A stretch of DNA of 64,000 nt from Rhizobium sp. ASV20 (lineage in GTDB: Bacteria > Pseudomonadota > Alphaproteobacteria > Rhizobiales > Rhizobiaceae): contig NZ_JAELTU010000025.1 of assembly GCF_016429015.1 (NCBI RefSeq), positions 1-64,000 of the forward strand. Direction: 5' to 3'. Numbering within the stretch: position 1 is the stretch's first letter; each line of letters starts with the position of its first letter. The position numbers were made by a program, and so were the translations under genes. Positions 18,236 through 26,983 of the stretch are shown piece by piece. Below the pieces are notes generated by a model, which made no database searches, was not told the DNA's origin, and worked only from the letters and a program-made list of their open reading frames with translations.

Positions 18236-18943
18236 CTAGGCGATCTTGCGTGCGCTCACCTTGCCCATGGGATGGAGGGAATGGACCCGGAAAGGTCCGC
18301 CGGACCCTTCTTCCACCATCAGCGCAATATTGGAGACCGCGACAGGTGCCACGAGCGACGGCTCGAAGAAATCGCGCATCGCATGTTCCATCCGCTGCAT
18401 GTCGGCAGGATTGACGGTGCCGGTGAGCATCATCTGGAAGCGGAACTCGTCCATCACATGCGGGTGGCCCCAACGATGCAGATTGGCGAATTGTGTGGCG
18501 GACAGACCATCGGGATCGATACGTTCGATCTCCGCCTCCGTGAGCGGGGCGCGATAGAGATCAAAGGCTTGAACCAGAGAAGCCGCAAGAAAATGCATCT
18601 GCTGGCTGGGGGCGGACGGGACAAGGCCTAACGCGCCGCCGAGCCGCGCAACTTCCAGCCGCGGAATCTCAAAGGGTGTGACCGAGCCGGAAAAACGCAT
18701 GAGATCGCGTAGCAACGCCGCTTCGGACATCTCCTCCGCCAATCTGAAAGGCGCCTTCAGCAGGCCCATGAAGCCATAGCGACGGGGGACTGCGGTATAG
18801 AAGGCGATTTCGTGAATCCCGAGACCGCGGATAGCAGGCGGATCGACCATCTCGCCGGAATAGACGTTGCGGCCCAACCAATTTGCGGCCACGAGCGTCA
18901 GCGGATCGCTCGCAGGCGGCGTGAAGCAAATGGCATAGCGCAT
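18236..18943 (-). CDS. DUF1045 (2H-phosphoesterase-like) protein lacking both HxT motifs
   Basis: A 235-aa protein with a good GGAGG before the start. It aligns with the DUF1045 family, whose members near phn genes resemble 2H phosphodiesterases and carry RYGFHATLK and FRFHMTLTG. Here the same places read RYGFMGLLK (about residue 54) and FRFQMMLTG (about residue 167): both His and both Thr are gone while flanking residues are kept. No phosphonate genes are nearby. It is probably catalytically dead as a phosphodiesterase, and might bind a ligand or protein instead. Confidence 0.8.
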   Translation of the reverse strand: MRYAICFTPPASDPLTLVAANWLGRNVYSGEMVDPPAIRGLGIHEIAFYTAVPRRYGFMGLLKAPFRLAEEMSEAALLRDLMRFSGSVTPFEIPRLEVARLGGALGLVPSAPSQQMHFLAASLVQAFDLYRAPLTEAEIERIDPDGLSATQFANLHRWGHPHVMDEFRFQMMLTGTVNPADMQRMEHAMRDFFEPSLVAPVAVSNIALMVEEGSGGPFRVHSLHPMGKVSARKIA

Positions 18944-19048
18944 AAGATCTCCTCCAGATCACAGCCGGCCGGCTGACCAAGCCGGGTTCCGACGGCCAAG
19001 GAGATAGGTGATTTGCGTGACAGATTGACGACCCGAAGGGGCGTATAT

Positions 19049-20233
19049 TCACGTTTTATGTGATACGACTGCAATATGACTTGCGAGTGTGAAACTCTGC
19101 GGCAAGTTGAAGCGACAGGCCACCCCCGCGGCCTCGCAGACCGCGGCTTCGGCCAGCCGATGCGCCAATCCGAAGCTGACCTTGAAGCCGCCGGTCAGGG
19201 CGATCAGCGAGTGGTGGTCGGGGTGCGCGCCCACCATCGGATCCCGGTCAACGGCCTTTGGCCGCAAGCCGGCCCAGCGCTCGACTACCTCGGCTTCAGC
19301 CAAAACCGGCGCCATGCCACGGGCTGCAATCAGCAGATCGTCAAGCTGACGATCGGTGGATACCGGATCTTCGAAGCGGTTCTCGCTGGTGCTGCCGACA
19401 GCAACAAGGCCACCCTCATGCGGAACGATGTAGAGACCGTCGCGGAAGATGACCGGAAGCGTATCGTCGACATCCGCCTTCAGCAGCGCCGCTTGCCCCT
19501 TGACCGGCTGCCCCAGTGCCGATTTTCGATCGCGCGTCAGTTCGTCCAGCGTCGGAAAGGATCTGTATCCGGCGGCCAGAATGCAGCGGCTGAAACGGAT
19601 ATCGCCGTCACTTGCCGTCGCAACACCTCTGTCAGGGTCGATACGATCGATGGTCAAGCCTTCGACAAGACGCACATGCCTGGCTGCACCAAGAAACCTC
19701 CGCAGCGCGGTCAGCAAGGCGCGCGGAGCAACGCGCGCCGCCAGCGTATCGAACACGAAACCACTCTCGCCGGCAGCAGGATCGATCCAGTTCGAAGCGG
19801 GCGCGGCATCAAGCACTCGCCAGTGAAATTCGTGGCCGCCCTGATGCCAATGGGTTGCGGCATCCCGCTCATGTCCGAGCGCGATCTGTCGAAGATGTGG
19901 CTTCGGCAGTGGGATCAAACGGCCTGCGCGCCTGTAGCCTGCAGAAAGCCCGGTCGCAGCCTCCAGTACCGCGATCTCTTTCTCCAGAGATACGAGCGCA
20001 TCGAACTGAAACTGCTTCTTCTCCGACCATTTGTCCGGCATATGCGGCATCAGCGCTCCAAGCAGGCCGCCGCTCGCGCCATGCCCGAATTCGCCGGAAT
20101 CAACCAGCAGCGCTTGAATGCCGAGACGCTCGGCATGAACGGCAGCCCATAAGCCCATGATACCGCCGCCGACGATCAGCAGATCGACGGACGATTGACC
20201 GGCAGGTCGCGGAGGATTATCGGCTTTTTCCAT
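19049..20233 (-). CDS. FAD-dependent oxidoreductase (DAO family), probable MnmC1-like partner
   Basis: About 394 aa from the ATG at 20233. The N-terminus has the dinucleotide fold LLIVGGGIMGLWAAVHAE; GASGGLLGALMPH follows, similar to the GASG-x-QGALYP segment of the MnmC oxidase domain; GLYIVPHEGGLVAVGSTSE and a C-terminal ALTGGFKVSFGLAHRLAE close the flavin site. In E. coli MnmC the oxidase removes the carboxymethyl group from cmnm5s2U34 of tRNA and a fused methyltransferase then methylates it. Here the methyltransferase is a separate divergent gene starting at the same CATG, which supports this role, but a generic amino-acid oxidase is not excluded. Confidence 0.75.
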   Translation of the reverse strand: MEKADNPPRPAGQSSVDLLIVGGGIMGLWAAVHAERLGIQALLVDSGEFGHGASGGLLGALMPHMPDKWSEKKQFQFDALVSLEKEIAVLEAATGLSAGYRRAGRLIPLPKPHLRQIALGHERDAATHWHQGGHEFHWRVLDAAPASNWIDPAAGESGFVFDTLAARVAPRALLTALRRFLGAARHVRLVEGLTIDRIDPDRGVATASDGDIRFSRCILAAGYRSFPTLDELTRDRKSALGQPVKGQAALLKADVDDTLPVIFRDGLYIVPHEGGLVAVGSTSENRFEDPVSTDRQLDDLLIAARGMAPVLAEAEVVERWAGLRPKAVDRDPMVGAHPDHHSLIALTGGFKVSFGLAHRLAEAAVCEAAGVACRFNLPQSFTLASHIAVVSHKT

Positions 20234-20966
20234 GACAGATCCAGTTTCAGATCGGACCAACGCGTCCGAAACCAATGCGGCAAGCCCGGAGCTCGAATGG
20301 CGCGACGGCGATATGCCCTATTCGCCGGCCTTTGGCGACCATTTTTATTGCCAGACCGATGGAAGGCTGGAATGCGGCCATGTCTTCCTGGCCGGCAATG
20401 GCCTACCCGCAAGTTGGGAAGAGCAGCGGCATTTCCTTATCGGTGAGCTCGGCTTCGGCACCGGCCTGAATTTCTGCGAAACATGGCGCCAGTGGCGGCA
20501 GCAGGCAACCCCAGGCTCGGAACTGCACTTCATGTCCTTCGAGCTTTACCCTATGCGCGCCGAAGAGATCGATCGCGCCCTATCGCACTGGCCCGAGATC
20601 AACGACCAACGCAAGGCTTTGGTCGCCGCGTGGCCGAGCAACCCGCAAGGTATCGTGTCTCTCAGGCTTGACGACCATACGCGTCTCACCGTCGTCTGCG
20701 GCCCCGCATTGGAAGGCGTGAGCAACGCGCAGCCTGGGTTCGACGCCTGGTATCTCGATGGCTTCGCGCCATCGCGCAATGCCGACATGTGGTCGCTGGA
20801 TCTGATGCAGACACTGTTCGAAAAGACCGTTCCGGGCGGCACCTTCGCCACCTACGCGGCCGCCGGCTTCGTGCGCCGAAATCTGCAGGCGGCGGGATTC
20901 ACCGTCGAGCGACGTCAAGGTTTCGCCGGCAAGCGGGAAATGCTCTGCGGCATCAAGCAGGGCTAG
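20232..20966 (+). CDS. mnmD: tRNA (5-methylaminomethyl-2-thiouridine) methyltransferase domain protein
   Basis: A 244-aa stand-alone MnmC methyltransferase domain (MnmD). It reads PYSPAFGDHFYC near the start, then the SAM motif IGELGFGTGLNF, ELYPMRAEEIDRAL, and the diagnostic AWYLDGFAPSRNADMWS. It transfers a methyl group to nm5s2U at the wobble position of certain tRNAs. The start ATG at 20232 shares the palindromic CATG with the divergent oxidoreductase gene, so the two 5' ends overlap by two bases. It is convergent with the hybrid kinase gene, overlapping by four bases. Confidence 0.9.
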   Translation: MTDPVSDRTNASETNAASPELEWRDGDMPYSPAFGDHFYCQTDGRLECGHVFLAGNGLPASWEEQRHFLIGELGFGTGLNFCETWRQWRQQATPGSELHFMSFELYPMRAEEIDRALSHWPEINDQRKALVAAWPSNPQGIVSLRLDDHTRLTVVCGPALEGVSNAQPGFDAWYLDGFAPSRNADMWSLDLMQTLFEKTVPGGTFATYAAAGFVRRNLQAAGFTVERRQGFAGKREMLCGIKQG

Positions 20967-23900
20967 GTGTTGGATCGGTCGGCCTGCATTGCAGCATCGC
21001 CGAGCCAGCGCTGGATCTTTCCTTCAAGAAGCTCGGGGCTGATCGGCTTCGACAGACAATCATCCATGCCCGCTTCCATGCACATGACGCGATCCACCTC
21101 CAGCGCCTGCGCCGTTACGCCAATGATGGGCACATGCCGGCCCTGCCCCGCCTGCGCCTCGAATTGGCGGATCATCCGCGTCGCCTGATGACCATTCATG
21201 ACCGGCATCGAAACATCCATCAGGATCACCGACGGCCGTAACTGTCGCCACGCGTCTACAGCTTCCTGTCCATTCTCGACGACAAGGAAACGCAGGTTCG
21301 TGGCCTGCAAAATCTGCGTGAAGACGATCTGGTTTACCTGGTTATCCTCAGCCACGAGAACGTCTATGGTTTTGGCGGAGCCTGTTGAAGCCATATCCTC
21401 GACCGCCTGGATGGCGGCCGCAGCCTCGACTTCGATCGGCATATGCTGGACGCCTGCGCCCTGTTGATGGCTCGCTCTTCGCCGTCGCGAGGTACGCACC
21501 ACTTCGATGATCGTATTCCGCAGCACATTGGCACGCACCGGCTTCATCAGATGCGCCTGGCCGTTGATTGCCGTGAATTCCTTGTCCCAACCGACCGTTC
21601 CCATCGACGTCAGGAACATCACTGGCAAGGCATCGAAACGCTGATCTGCTCGAATGGCTCGCGCGAGCTGATAGCCGTTCTGATCGGGCATATTGCAGTC
21701 GATGACTAATGCGTCGACCGGTACGCCCATGTCGAAGGCCGTGTTCAAAATGGCAAGCGCGGCCATGCCATCCTCGGCGACATGGCCATCAAAGCCCCAT
21801 TGCGCCAATTGTTCGCTGGAGATGCGCCGGTGGATTTCACCGTCCTCGACGGTCAGGATGCGCGCACCCTTGACGTCGGCGGGCAATTCCGGCGCCCGAC
21901 CGCGCTCGGCAACCAGCGGCAACGGTAGATGAACCGTGAAGGCCGATCCCTTGCCCCATTCGCTTTCCACAGACAGCGAGCCGCCGAAAAGATCGACTAG
22001 GCCGGCGGTGATGGCGAGTCCGAGACCGGAGCCTTCGAGGCGCCGTGCAAAAGACGAATCCGCAAGCGAAAACTTGTCAAAGATGCTGCCGAGCTTTTCT
22101 TCCGGGATACCGATGCCCGTATCTGCGATACGCAGCATCAGCAAAACATCTTCCCCGATATCGGGCTGGCTATCCAGCTCCACGAGGACATGCCCGCGCT
22201 CGGTGAACTTTATCGCGTTGCCGACAAGATTGGTCACGATCTGACGAAAGCGCCCGGCATCGCCAAGTACAGCCGCCGGCACGCCTTGAGCAGCACGCAC
22301 GATCAGCTCGATGTTCTTTTCAGATGCCGCAGCCGCCAGCAGTGCGGCTATATCCTCAACCGCTTCGACCGGATCGAACGCCATCTTGCGCAGATGCATC
22401 TCGCCAGTATCGATCCGCGAGAAGTCGAGAATATCGTTGATGATGGTCAGAAGCGCGTTGGCGGATTTGACGATGATATCGACAAAGGTCTTCTGACGTG
22501 CGTCGAGACCGGTTTTTGCAAGCAGTTCCGCCATGCCGAGAACCCCGTTCATCGGCGTGCGGATCTCATGGCTCATATGGGTGAGAAATTCGGATTTCGC
22601 CCGGTCGGCCGCATTGCTGCGAGCCAGCAGAAGCTGCAGATCGGCTTCACGCTCCTTCATTTCGGTGACATCGGTCAGGACGACGGTCCATCGGCGATGC
22701 TCGCCGATCGCCGCATCGAGCTGCATCCAACGGTCGCCGACGACCTGGAACACATGATGGATCGGCTTGCCGGCCGTGATACTCTCGCCCCAGGAGCGCC
22801 GCACGGTCTCCGCATCGTCACCGAAATCGCCACGCGCCGCACAATAATCGAAAGCGGCCGACCACTTCTTGTCTGCTTCCAGAAGTGCGGCCGGCAGCTT
22901 GAGCATGTGCTGCATGGTGTCGTTTGCCAGCATGATCGTGCCGTCCTGCACGATCAGCAAACCTTGCGACATGGCCTGCAGCGCGTCCGCCATCAGTTCG
23001 CCAAGACGCTCCAGCGCCAGTCGCGTCTCGGTTATCTCCAGTGATTGCTGCTTCACGGATGAGATGTCCGTGTAGGACATCAATGTCCTGCCATTGGATA
23101 TTCGGCGTGCATCGATGATGACGGACTTGCCATCAGCAAAATTCACTTCCGTCTGCAGATGCGACCCCGCCTTGCGCAAGGCAGCCAGACGCGCCTGATA
23201 GATATCCTCGACGCTTCGGCTGTTGTCCGGACCGAAACGCTCCAGGGCGAAATGTCTCGCGATCAGATCGCGATAGGGCCGGCCCTCGAAACGCTCGTCC
23301 TTGGAGAAATCCCAAATCTCGTACCAGGCATCGTTGACGTATTCGACGATGTAGTCGCTATCGTGGATCAGAACCCCGATCGGCATCGAACGAAGAATAT
23401 TGTCGAGATCATGGTGCAGAGCCTCGGCACGAGCCTGCGCCTCGATGATCTGCATTTCCCGCAGCTTCAAAGCCGAGATATCGGTAACAGAGCCGATTGT
23501 GTAGTGACTGCCGTCATCCGTCGTCGCCCGGTTCAGGCGAATTTTCACCGGCCGCCTCACCTGCTGTCGGTCGACGATTTCGCTCTCGAACTCGTGTCCA
23601 CGCCCCTCCCTGAGGGCATCCTCGTTTGCGGCGAAGAAGTCATCGGCACCGACGTCGAACATCTCGTGCTCGGTCTTGCCGACCATTTCCGCGCGATCGA
23701 GCCCGATGATGTCGGCATGGGCGCTGTTGGAATAGACGAGCCGATGGTTCGCATCGCGCACGAAGGTCGCGACCGGCAAATCTTCCAGAACGGTCCGAAA
23801 AAAGCTTGCCCGATCGATCTTCTCTTGAGAACGGCCAGAAGCTGAGGCGACACCGAAGACTGTCGGTGCATCAAGAAACACGCCGAAGATATAGACGCGA

Positions 23901-24214
23901 TCCTCCGAGGGAGAGAAGCTTTCGATCTGTATGCGCGATCTTTGGCGGCCAGCAGCATCGAAACACAGCGCCATCTCTTCCGAAGAGAAAACCAGCGCGC
24001 GGCGCTCTTTGTCTTCCCTCTCGGCGCTCTCGCCCGCATCGAGAATTTCGTGGCTTCGATTGCCGATGAAATCGGAGATGTCGCGCCCGAAAAAGCGCGC
24101 ATAGGCGTCATTGACCGCGACGTAGCGCAGCTCGCTGTTCTTGATGTAGGCAGGCCTATCCAGATTGGCGATCCGGCGGCATGCTATGTCAAGCAGTTCA
24201 CCGTCCAAGGTCAA
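20963..24214 (-). CDS. Multi-PAS hybrid sensor histidine kinase with two receiver domains
   Basis: A 1083-aa cytoplasmic-looking kinase without clear membrane segments. Order: PAS (about 15-120), PAS with PAC (135-255), two more PAS-like domains (265-520), HisKA with HEIRTPMNG (phosphorylated His549), HATPase with NAIKF near 665 and DTGIGI and GSGLGLAI glycine boxes, REC1 with Asp839 in VIDCNMPD, REC2 with Asp1000 in LMDVSMPVMNG. The TTG start at 24214 has AGAGG six bases upstream; there is no early ATG. The double receiver suggests internal phosphorelay to an external Hpt protein. Neither a cognate regulator nor a ligand can be read from context. Confidence 0.93.
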   Translation of the reverse strand: MTLDGELLDIACRRIANLDRPAYIKNSELRYVAVNDAYARFFGRDISDFIGNRSHEILDAGESAEREDKERRALVFSSEEMALCFDAAGRQRSRIQIESFSPSEDRVYIFGVFLDAPTVFGVASASGRSQEKIDRASFFRTVLEDLPVATFVRDANHRLVYSNSAHADIIGLDRAEMVGKTEHEMFDVGADDFFAANEDALREGRGHEFESEIVDRQQVRRPVKIRLNRATTDDGSHYTIGSVTDISALKLREMQIIEAQARAEALHHDLDNILRSMPIGVLIHDSDYIVEYVNDAWYEIWDFSKDERFEGRPYRDLIARHFALERFGPDNSRSVEDIYQARLAALRKAGSHLQTEVNFADGKSVIIDARRISNGRTLMSYTDISSVKQQSLEITETRLALERLGELMADALQAMSQGLLIVQDGTIMLANDTMQHMLKLPAALLEADKKWSAAFDYCAARGDFGDDAETVRRSWGESITAGKPIHHVFQVVGDRWMQLDAAIGEHRRWTVVLTDVTEMKEREADLQLLLARSNAADRAKSEFLTHMSHEIRTPMNGVLGMAELLAKTGLDARQKTFVDIIVKSANALLTIINDILDFSRIDTGEMHLRKMAFDPVEAVEDIAALLAAAASEKNIELIVRAAQGVPAAVLGDAGRFRQIVTNLVGNAIKFTERGHVLVELDSQPDIGEDVLLMLRIADTGIGIPEEKLGSIFDKFSLADSSFARRLEGSGLGLAITAGLVDLFGGSLSVESEWGKGSAFTVHLPLPLVAERGRAPELPADVKGARILTVEDGEIHRRISSEQLAQWGFDGHVAEDGMAALAILNTAFDMGVPVDALVIDCNMPDQNGYQLARAIRADQRFDALPVMFLTSMGTVGWDKEFTAINGQAHLMKPVRANVLRNTIIEVVRTSRRRRASHQQGAGVQHMPIEVEAAAAIQAVEDMASTGSAKTIDVLVAEDNQVNQIVFTQILQATNLRFLVVENGQEAVDAWRQLRPSVILMDVSMPVMNGHQATRMIRQFEAQAGQGRHVPIIGVTAQALEVDRVMCMEAGMDDCLSKPISPELLEGKIQRWLGDAAMQADRSNT

Positions 24215-24556
24215 ACAAAGCCTCTCTTCTCACCACACATGGTAGTTCATCAAGCGACGCTCTATCATAAATCGCTTTAAAAAGATGTTAACCATGTTTA
24301 GCCGGCACCATGCGGTAGCGCTCGGGCCATGGATGAGAGCAGTTCTCGTCCGTCGCACTTGGCATGGTCGCCAACCGCGAAAAATGAGGCGGCACACGCA
24401 GAGATTTTAGAAGCAAAATCAACTGCTTTCGCCTATTCTATAATGAACAAAATTTAATGCGGCCGCCCATTTTTCAGCCGCGACTTCGCCCCGTTTCGCG
24501 CGCACCTTCAAGCTCGGCTTCGGCTGGGAGGCCTTTGTTTTGGGAAAGGGATTTCA
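24215..24556. other. Intergenic region between hybrid kinase and small secreted protein
   Basis: 342 bp, AT-rich in parts (24270-24300 and 24410-24460), presumably holding divergent promoters for both neighbours. No clear -35/-10 pair, RNA gene or further reading frame was recognised. Confidence 0.5.
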
Positions 24557-24880
24557 ATGTCTGTGCTTCGCAGCTTAACGACGGCCGGCTTGATCGCGCT
24601 GACGCTCGGCAGTGCTACCGTCGTAACCACTACCAATGCCAGCGCCTCAGAGCGCGGCGCCTTTTTCGGCGGCCTTGCTGCCGGTGTCGTCGGCGGGGCT
24701 CTCGTCGCCGGAGCGGTACGCCCGGCATACCCCGCTTATTATCCTGCCTACCCCGCCTATCCTGCCTACTACGCCGGCCCCGCCTATGAGCGGGTCTATG
24801 TGCGCCCCTATCCAAGCTGCTATTGGGCCTGGCGTCACGATGGCTGGGGCCGCCCATATCGTGTCGAGGTCTGCCGCTAA
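24557..24880 (+). CDS. Secreted or membrane-anchored Tyr/Pro-rich small protein
   Basis: A 107-aa protein. Residues 1-30 look like a signal peptide ending ASAS. A glycine-rich hydrophobic segment (FFGGLAAGVVGGALVAGAV) resembles a glycine-zipper membrane helix. Then comes a PAYPAY/YPAY repeat, followed by a basic aromatic tail with two Cys (CYWAWRHDGWGRPYRVEVC). Similar GAFFGGLAxGxxGG proteins are common unannotated envelope proteins in rhizobia. Function unknown; the signal peptide and tail suggest the periplasmic side. Confidence 0.75.
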   Translation: MSVLRSLTTAGLIALTLGSATVVTTTNASASERGAFFGGLAAGVVGGALVAGAVRPAYPAYYPAYPAYPAYYAGPAYERVYVRPYPSCYWAWRHDGWGRPYRVEVCR

Positions 24881-25259
24881 GGCTTGAAACACAGCAACTG
24901 CTGGCGCGCATTTCAGAGTTACATGATCAGGGATGCCGCCCGATTTTGGCGGCATCCTTCTTTGTCCATTGAAAAGCTTTTGCCTGTGCCCCTTGACTTT
25001 GGGCGCAAATAAGACCAAATGCGCCTCAGCTTTCACCTTCCGGCCGCCGCGTGAGCGTGCCCTGCGGGACTAGACGTACGCAAGAGAAGGACAAAAGCGC
25101 TTTAGATAATGAGACCGCACCCAAGGCGGTCAGATGCGCTGGAAAGCTTTTTCCAACTTACAAGTTCCCACTTCACGCGGGGTTCTTGACGCCAGAGACA
25201 GACCGGACCGCATGGTGCGACCCGGCCTTTTTGCTTTGGCGCCCCCGAAAGGTATTGAA
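24881..25259 (+). promoter_or_regulatory. Long structured leader of the RNA helicase gene, with terminator-like hairpin
   Basis: 379 bp without a gene. GGCGCA (24998-25003) and TGCGCC (25020-25025 area) could form a hairpin. Nearer the gene, nested arms CCGG (25203-25206)/CCGG (25222-25225) and CGCA (25209-25212)/TGCG (25216-25219) are followed by TTTTT (25228-25232), which looks like an intrinsic terminator about 27 bp before the start codon. A terminator inside a leader suggests attenuation. DEAD-box helicase genes in other bacteria often carry long regulated leaders. Confidence 0.5.
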
Positions 25260-26924
25260 TTGACCGATTTTCACTCGCTTGGTCTCTCCAAGCAGATCGT
25301 CGATACGCTGTCGCAGAACAACTTCGCCACCCCGACTCCGATCCAGGCACAGGCTATCCCGCTGGTTCTCCAGGGCCGCGATCTGATCGGCCTCGCCCAG
25401 ACCGGCACCGGCAAGACGGCCGCTTTCGGCCTGCCGATCATCGAAATGCTGCTGAAGGATCCCAAGCGCCCGGACAACCGCACCGTCCGCACGCTGATCC
25501 TCGCCCCGACCCGCGAACTGGTAAACCAGATCGCCGACAACCTGAAGCTCTTCGTGCGCAAGACGCACCTGCGGATCAACCTCGTCGTCGGTGGCGCCTC
25601 GATCAATAAGCAGCAGCTTCAGCTGGAGCGCGGCACCGATATTCTCGTCGCCACGCCTGGCCGCCTGCTCGATCTCATCAGCCGCCGCGCCCTGTCGCTC
25701 GGCCACGTCACCCATCTCGTCCTCGACGAGGCCGACCAGATGCTTGACCTCGGCTTCATCCACGACCTGCGCAAGATCGCCAAGCTCGTCCCGGCCAAGC
25801 GCCAGACCCTGCTGTTCTCGGCCACTATGCCGAAGGCGATTGCCGATCTCGCTTCGGATTACCTGAGCAATCCCGTCAAGGTCGAAGTCTCGCCTCCGGG
25901 CAAGGCAGCCGACAAGGTGGAGCAGTACGTTCACTTCGTCGCCGGCCAGAACCACAAGACCGAAATCCTCAAGGAAACGATCTCCGCCAACCCGGATGGC
26001 CGCGCCATCGTCTTCCTGCGTACCAAGCATGGCGCCGAGAAGCTGATGAAGCATCTCGACCATGTCGGCTTCGCCGCCGCCTCCATCCACGGCAACAAGA
26101 GCCAGGGCCAGCGCGAACGCGCACTCAAGGGCTTCCGCGATGGTGAAGTCCGCGTTCTCGTCGCCACCGACGTTGCTGCGCGCGGCATCGACATTCCCGG
26201 CGTTTCGCATGTCTACAACTTCGACCTGCCAGAAGTGCCGGACGCCTACGTCCACCGCATCGGCCGTACCGCCCGCGCCGGTCGCGACGGCATTGCCATC
26301 GCGTTCTGCGCTCCGGACGAAATCCGCCTGCTTCGCGATATCGAGCGCCTGATGGGCATCGAAATCGCCGTTGCCAGCGGCGAGGCTCCGGCCGACCGCG
26401 GCCGTCCGGCTCGCGGCAACAATCGCGGCGGCGGCGCCCGTGGTGGCCAGAGCCAAGGCCAGGGTCGTGGCGCCGGTCAGGGTCGTGCTGAAGGTCGTCC
26501 GGCTCGCCCGGCTCGTCGTCCTTTCTTCGACAAGGAAAATGGGGACGCACGCGGCCAGGCTGGCGAACGTCAGGAACGCCGTCCGCGCGAAGATCGTCCG
26601 CAGCGCGAAAACAACCGCAACGCCGATTTCCGTGGCCAGCGCCGCAACGAGCAGACGCCGCGTCCGGAAATCGACAACGATCTGGTGTCGACCTCCGATT
26701 TCCGTCCGGCGCGCAAGCCGCAGCATGGCAATCCTGCGAATGGTAACGCCGGTGCGCACGAAGCCGGCGCACATCGCGGTCAGCGCCATTCGCACGGCCG
26801 CCCGGCGGGTCGTCACAATGACGACCGCAACCAGAATGGACAGGGCGAACAGCGCAACGGCGGTAACGGCCGCATGAAGCGCCGCGGCCCCGGCAATGGC
26901 GGCCAGCGTCGCGAACGCGCCTGA
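25260..26924 (+). CDS. rhlE: DEAD-box ATP-dependent RNA helicase (RhlE type)
   Basis: A 554-aa helicase. The TTG at 25260 was chosen because the protein family begins TDFHSLGLSKQIV and GAAAGG lies eight bases before it; the frame extends further up without support. Motifs: Q-motif TPIQAQAIP, AQTGTGKTAAF (Walker A), PTRELVNQI, TPGRLLDL, VLDEADQMLD (DEAD), SATMPK, ARGIDIPGVSHVYNFD, HRIGRTARAG. After residue 385 the tail is a long low-complexity region rich in Arg, Gly, Gln and Asn, typical of RhlE-like proteins that condense with RNA. Likely roles are ribosome assembly, RNA decay and cold growth. A strong terminator follows. Confidence 0.93.
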   Translation: MTDFHSLGLSKQIVDTLSQNNFATPTPIQAQAIPLVLQGRDLIGLAQTGTGKTAAFGLPIIEMLLKDPKRPDNRTVRTLILAPTRELVNQIADNLKLFVRKTHLRINLVVGGASINKQQLQLERGTDILVATPGRLLDLISRRALSLGHVTHLVLDEADQMLDLGFIHDLRKIAKLVPAKRQTLLFSATMPKAIADLASDYLSNPVKVEVSPPGKAADKVEQYVHFVAGQNHKTEILKETISANPDGRAIVFLRTKHGAEKLMKHLDHVGFAAASIHGNKSQGQRERALKGFRDGEVRVLVATDVAARGIDIPGVSHVYNFDLPEVPDAYVHRIGRTARAGRDGIAIAFCAPDEIRLLRDIERLMGIEIAVASGEAPADRGRPARGNNRGGGARGGQSQGQGRGAGQGRAEGRPARPARRPFFDKENGDARGQAGERQERRPREDRPQRENNRNADFRGQRRNEQTPRPEIDNDLVSTSDFRPARKPQHGNPANGNAGAHEAGAHRGQRHSHGRPAGRHNDDRNQNGQGEQRNGGNGRMKRRGPGNGGQRRERA

Positions 26925-26933
26925 TGCAAGATC

Positions 26934-26966
26934 AAAAAAAGGGGGCCAACCGGCCCCCTTTTCTTT
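26934..26966. terminator. Bidirectional intrinsic terminator after rhlE
   Basis: A7, GGGGGCC (26941-26947), loop AACC, GGCCCCC (26952-26958), TTTTCTTT. It sits between two convergent genes and should stop both transcripts. Confidence 0.93.
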
Positions 26967-26983
26967 ATCCCGTCATTTCATTT

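Noticed and set aside
25173-26816. A 547-aa minus-strand frame opposite the RNA helicase
   Set aside because: Shadow of the helicase, including its repetitive Arg/Gly tail; no start site or domain supports it.
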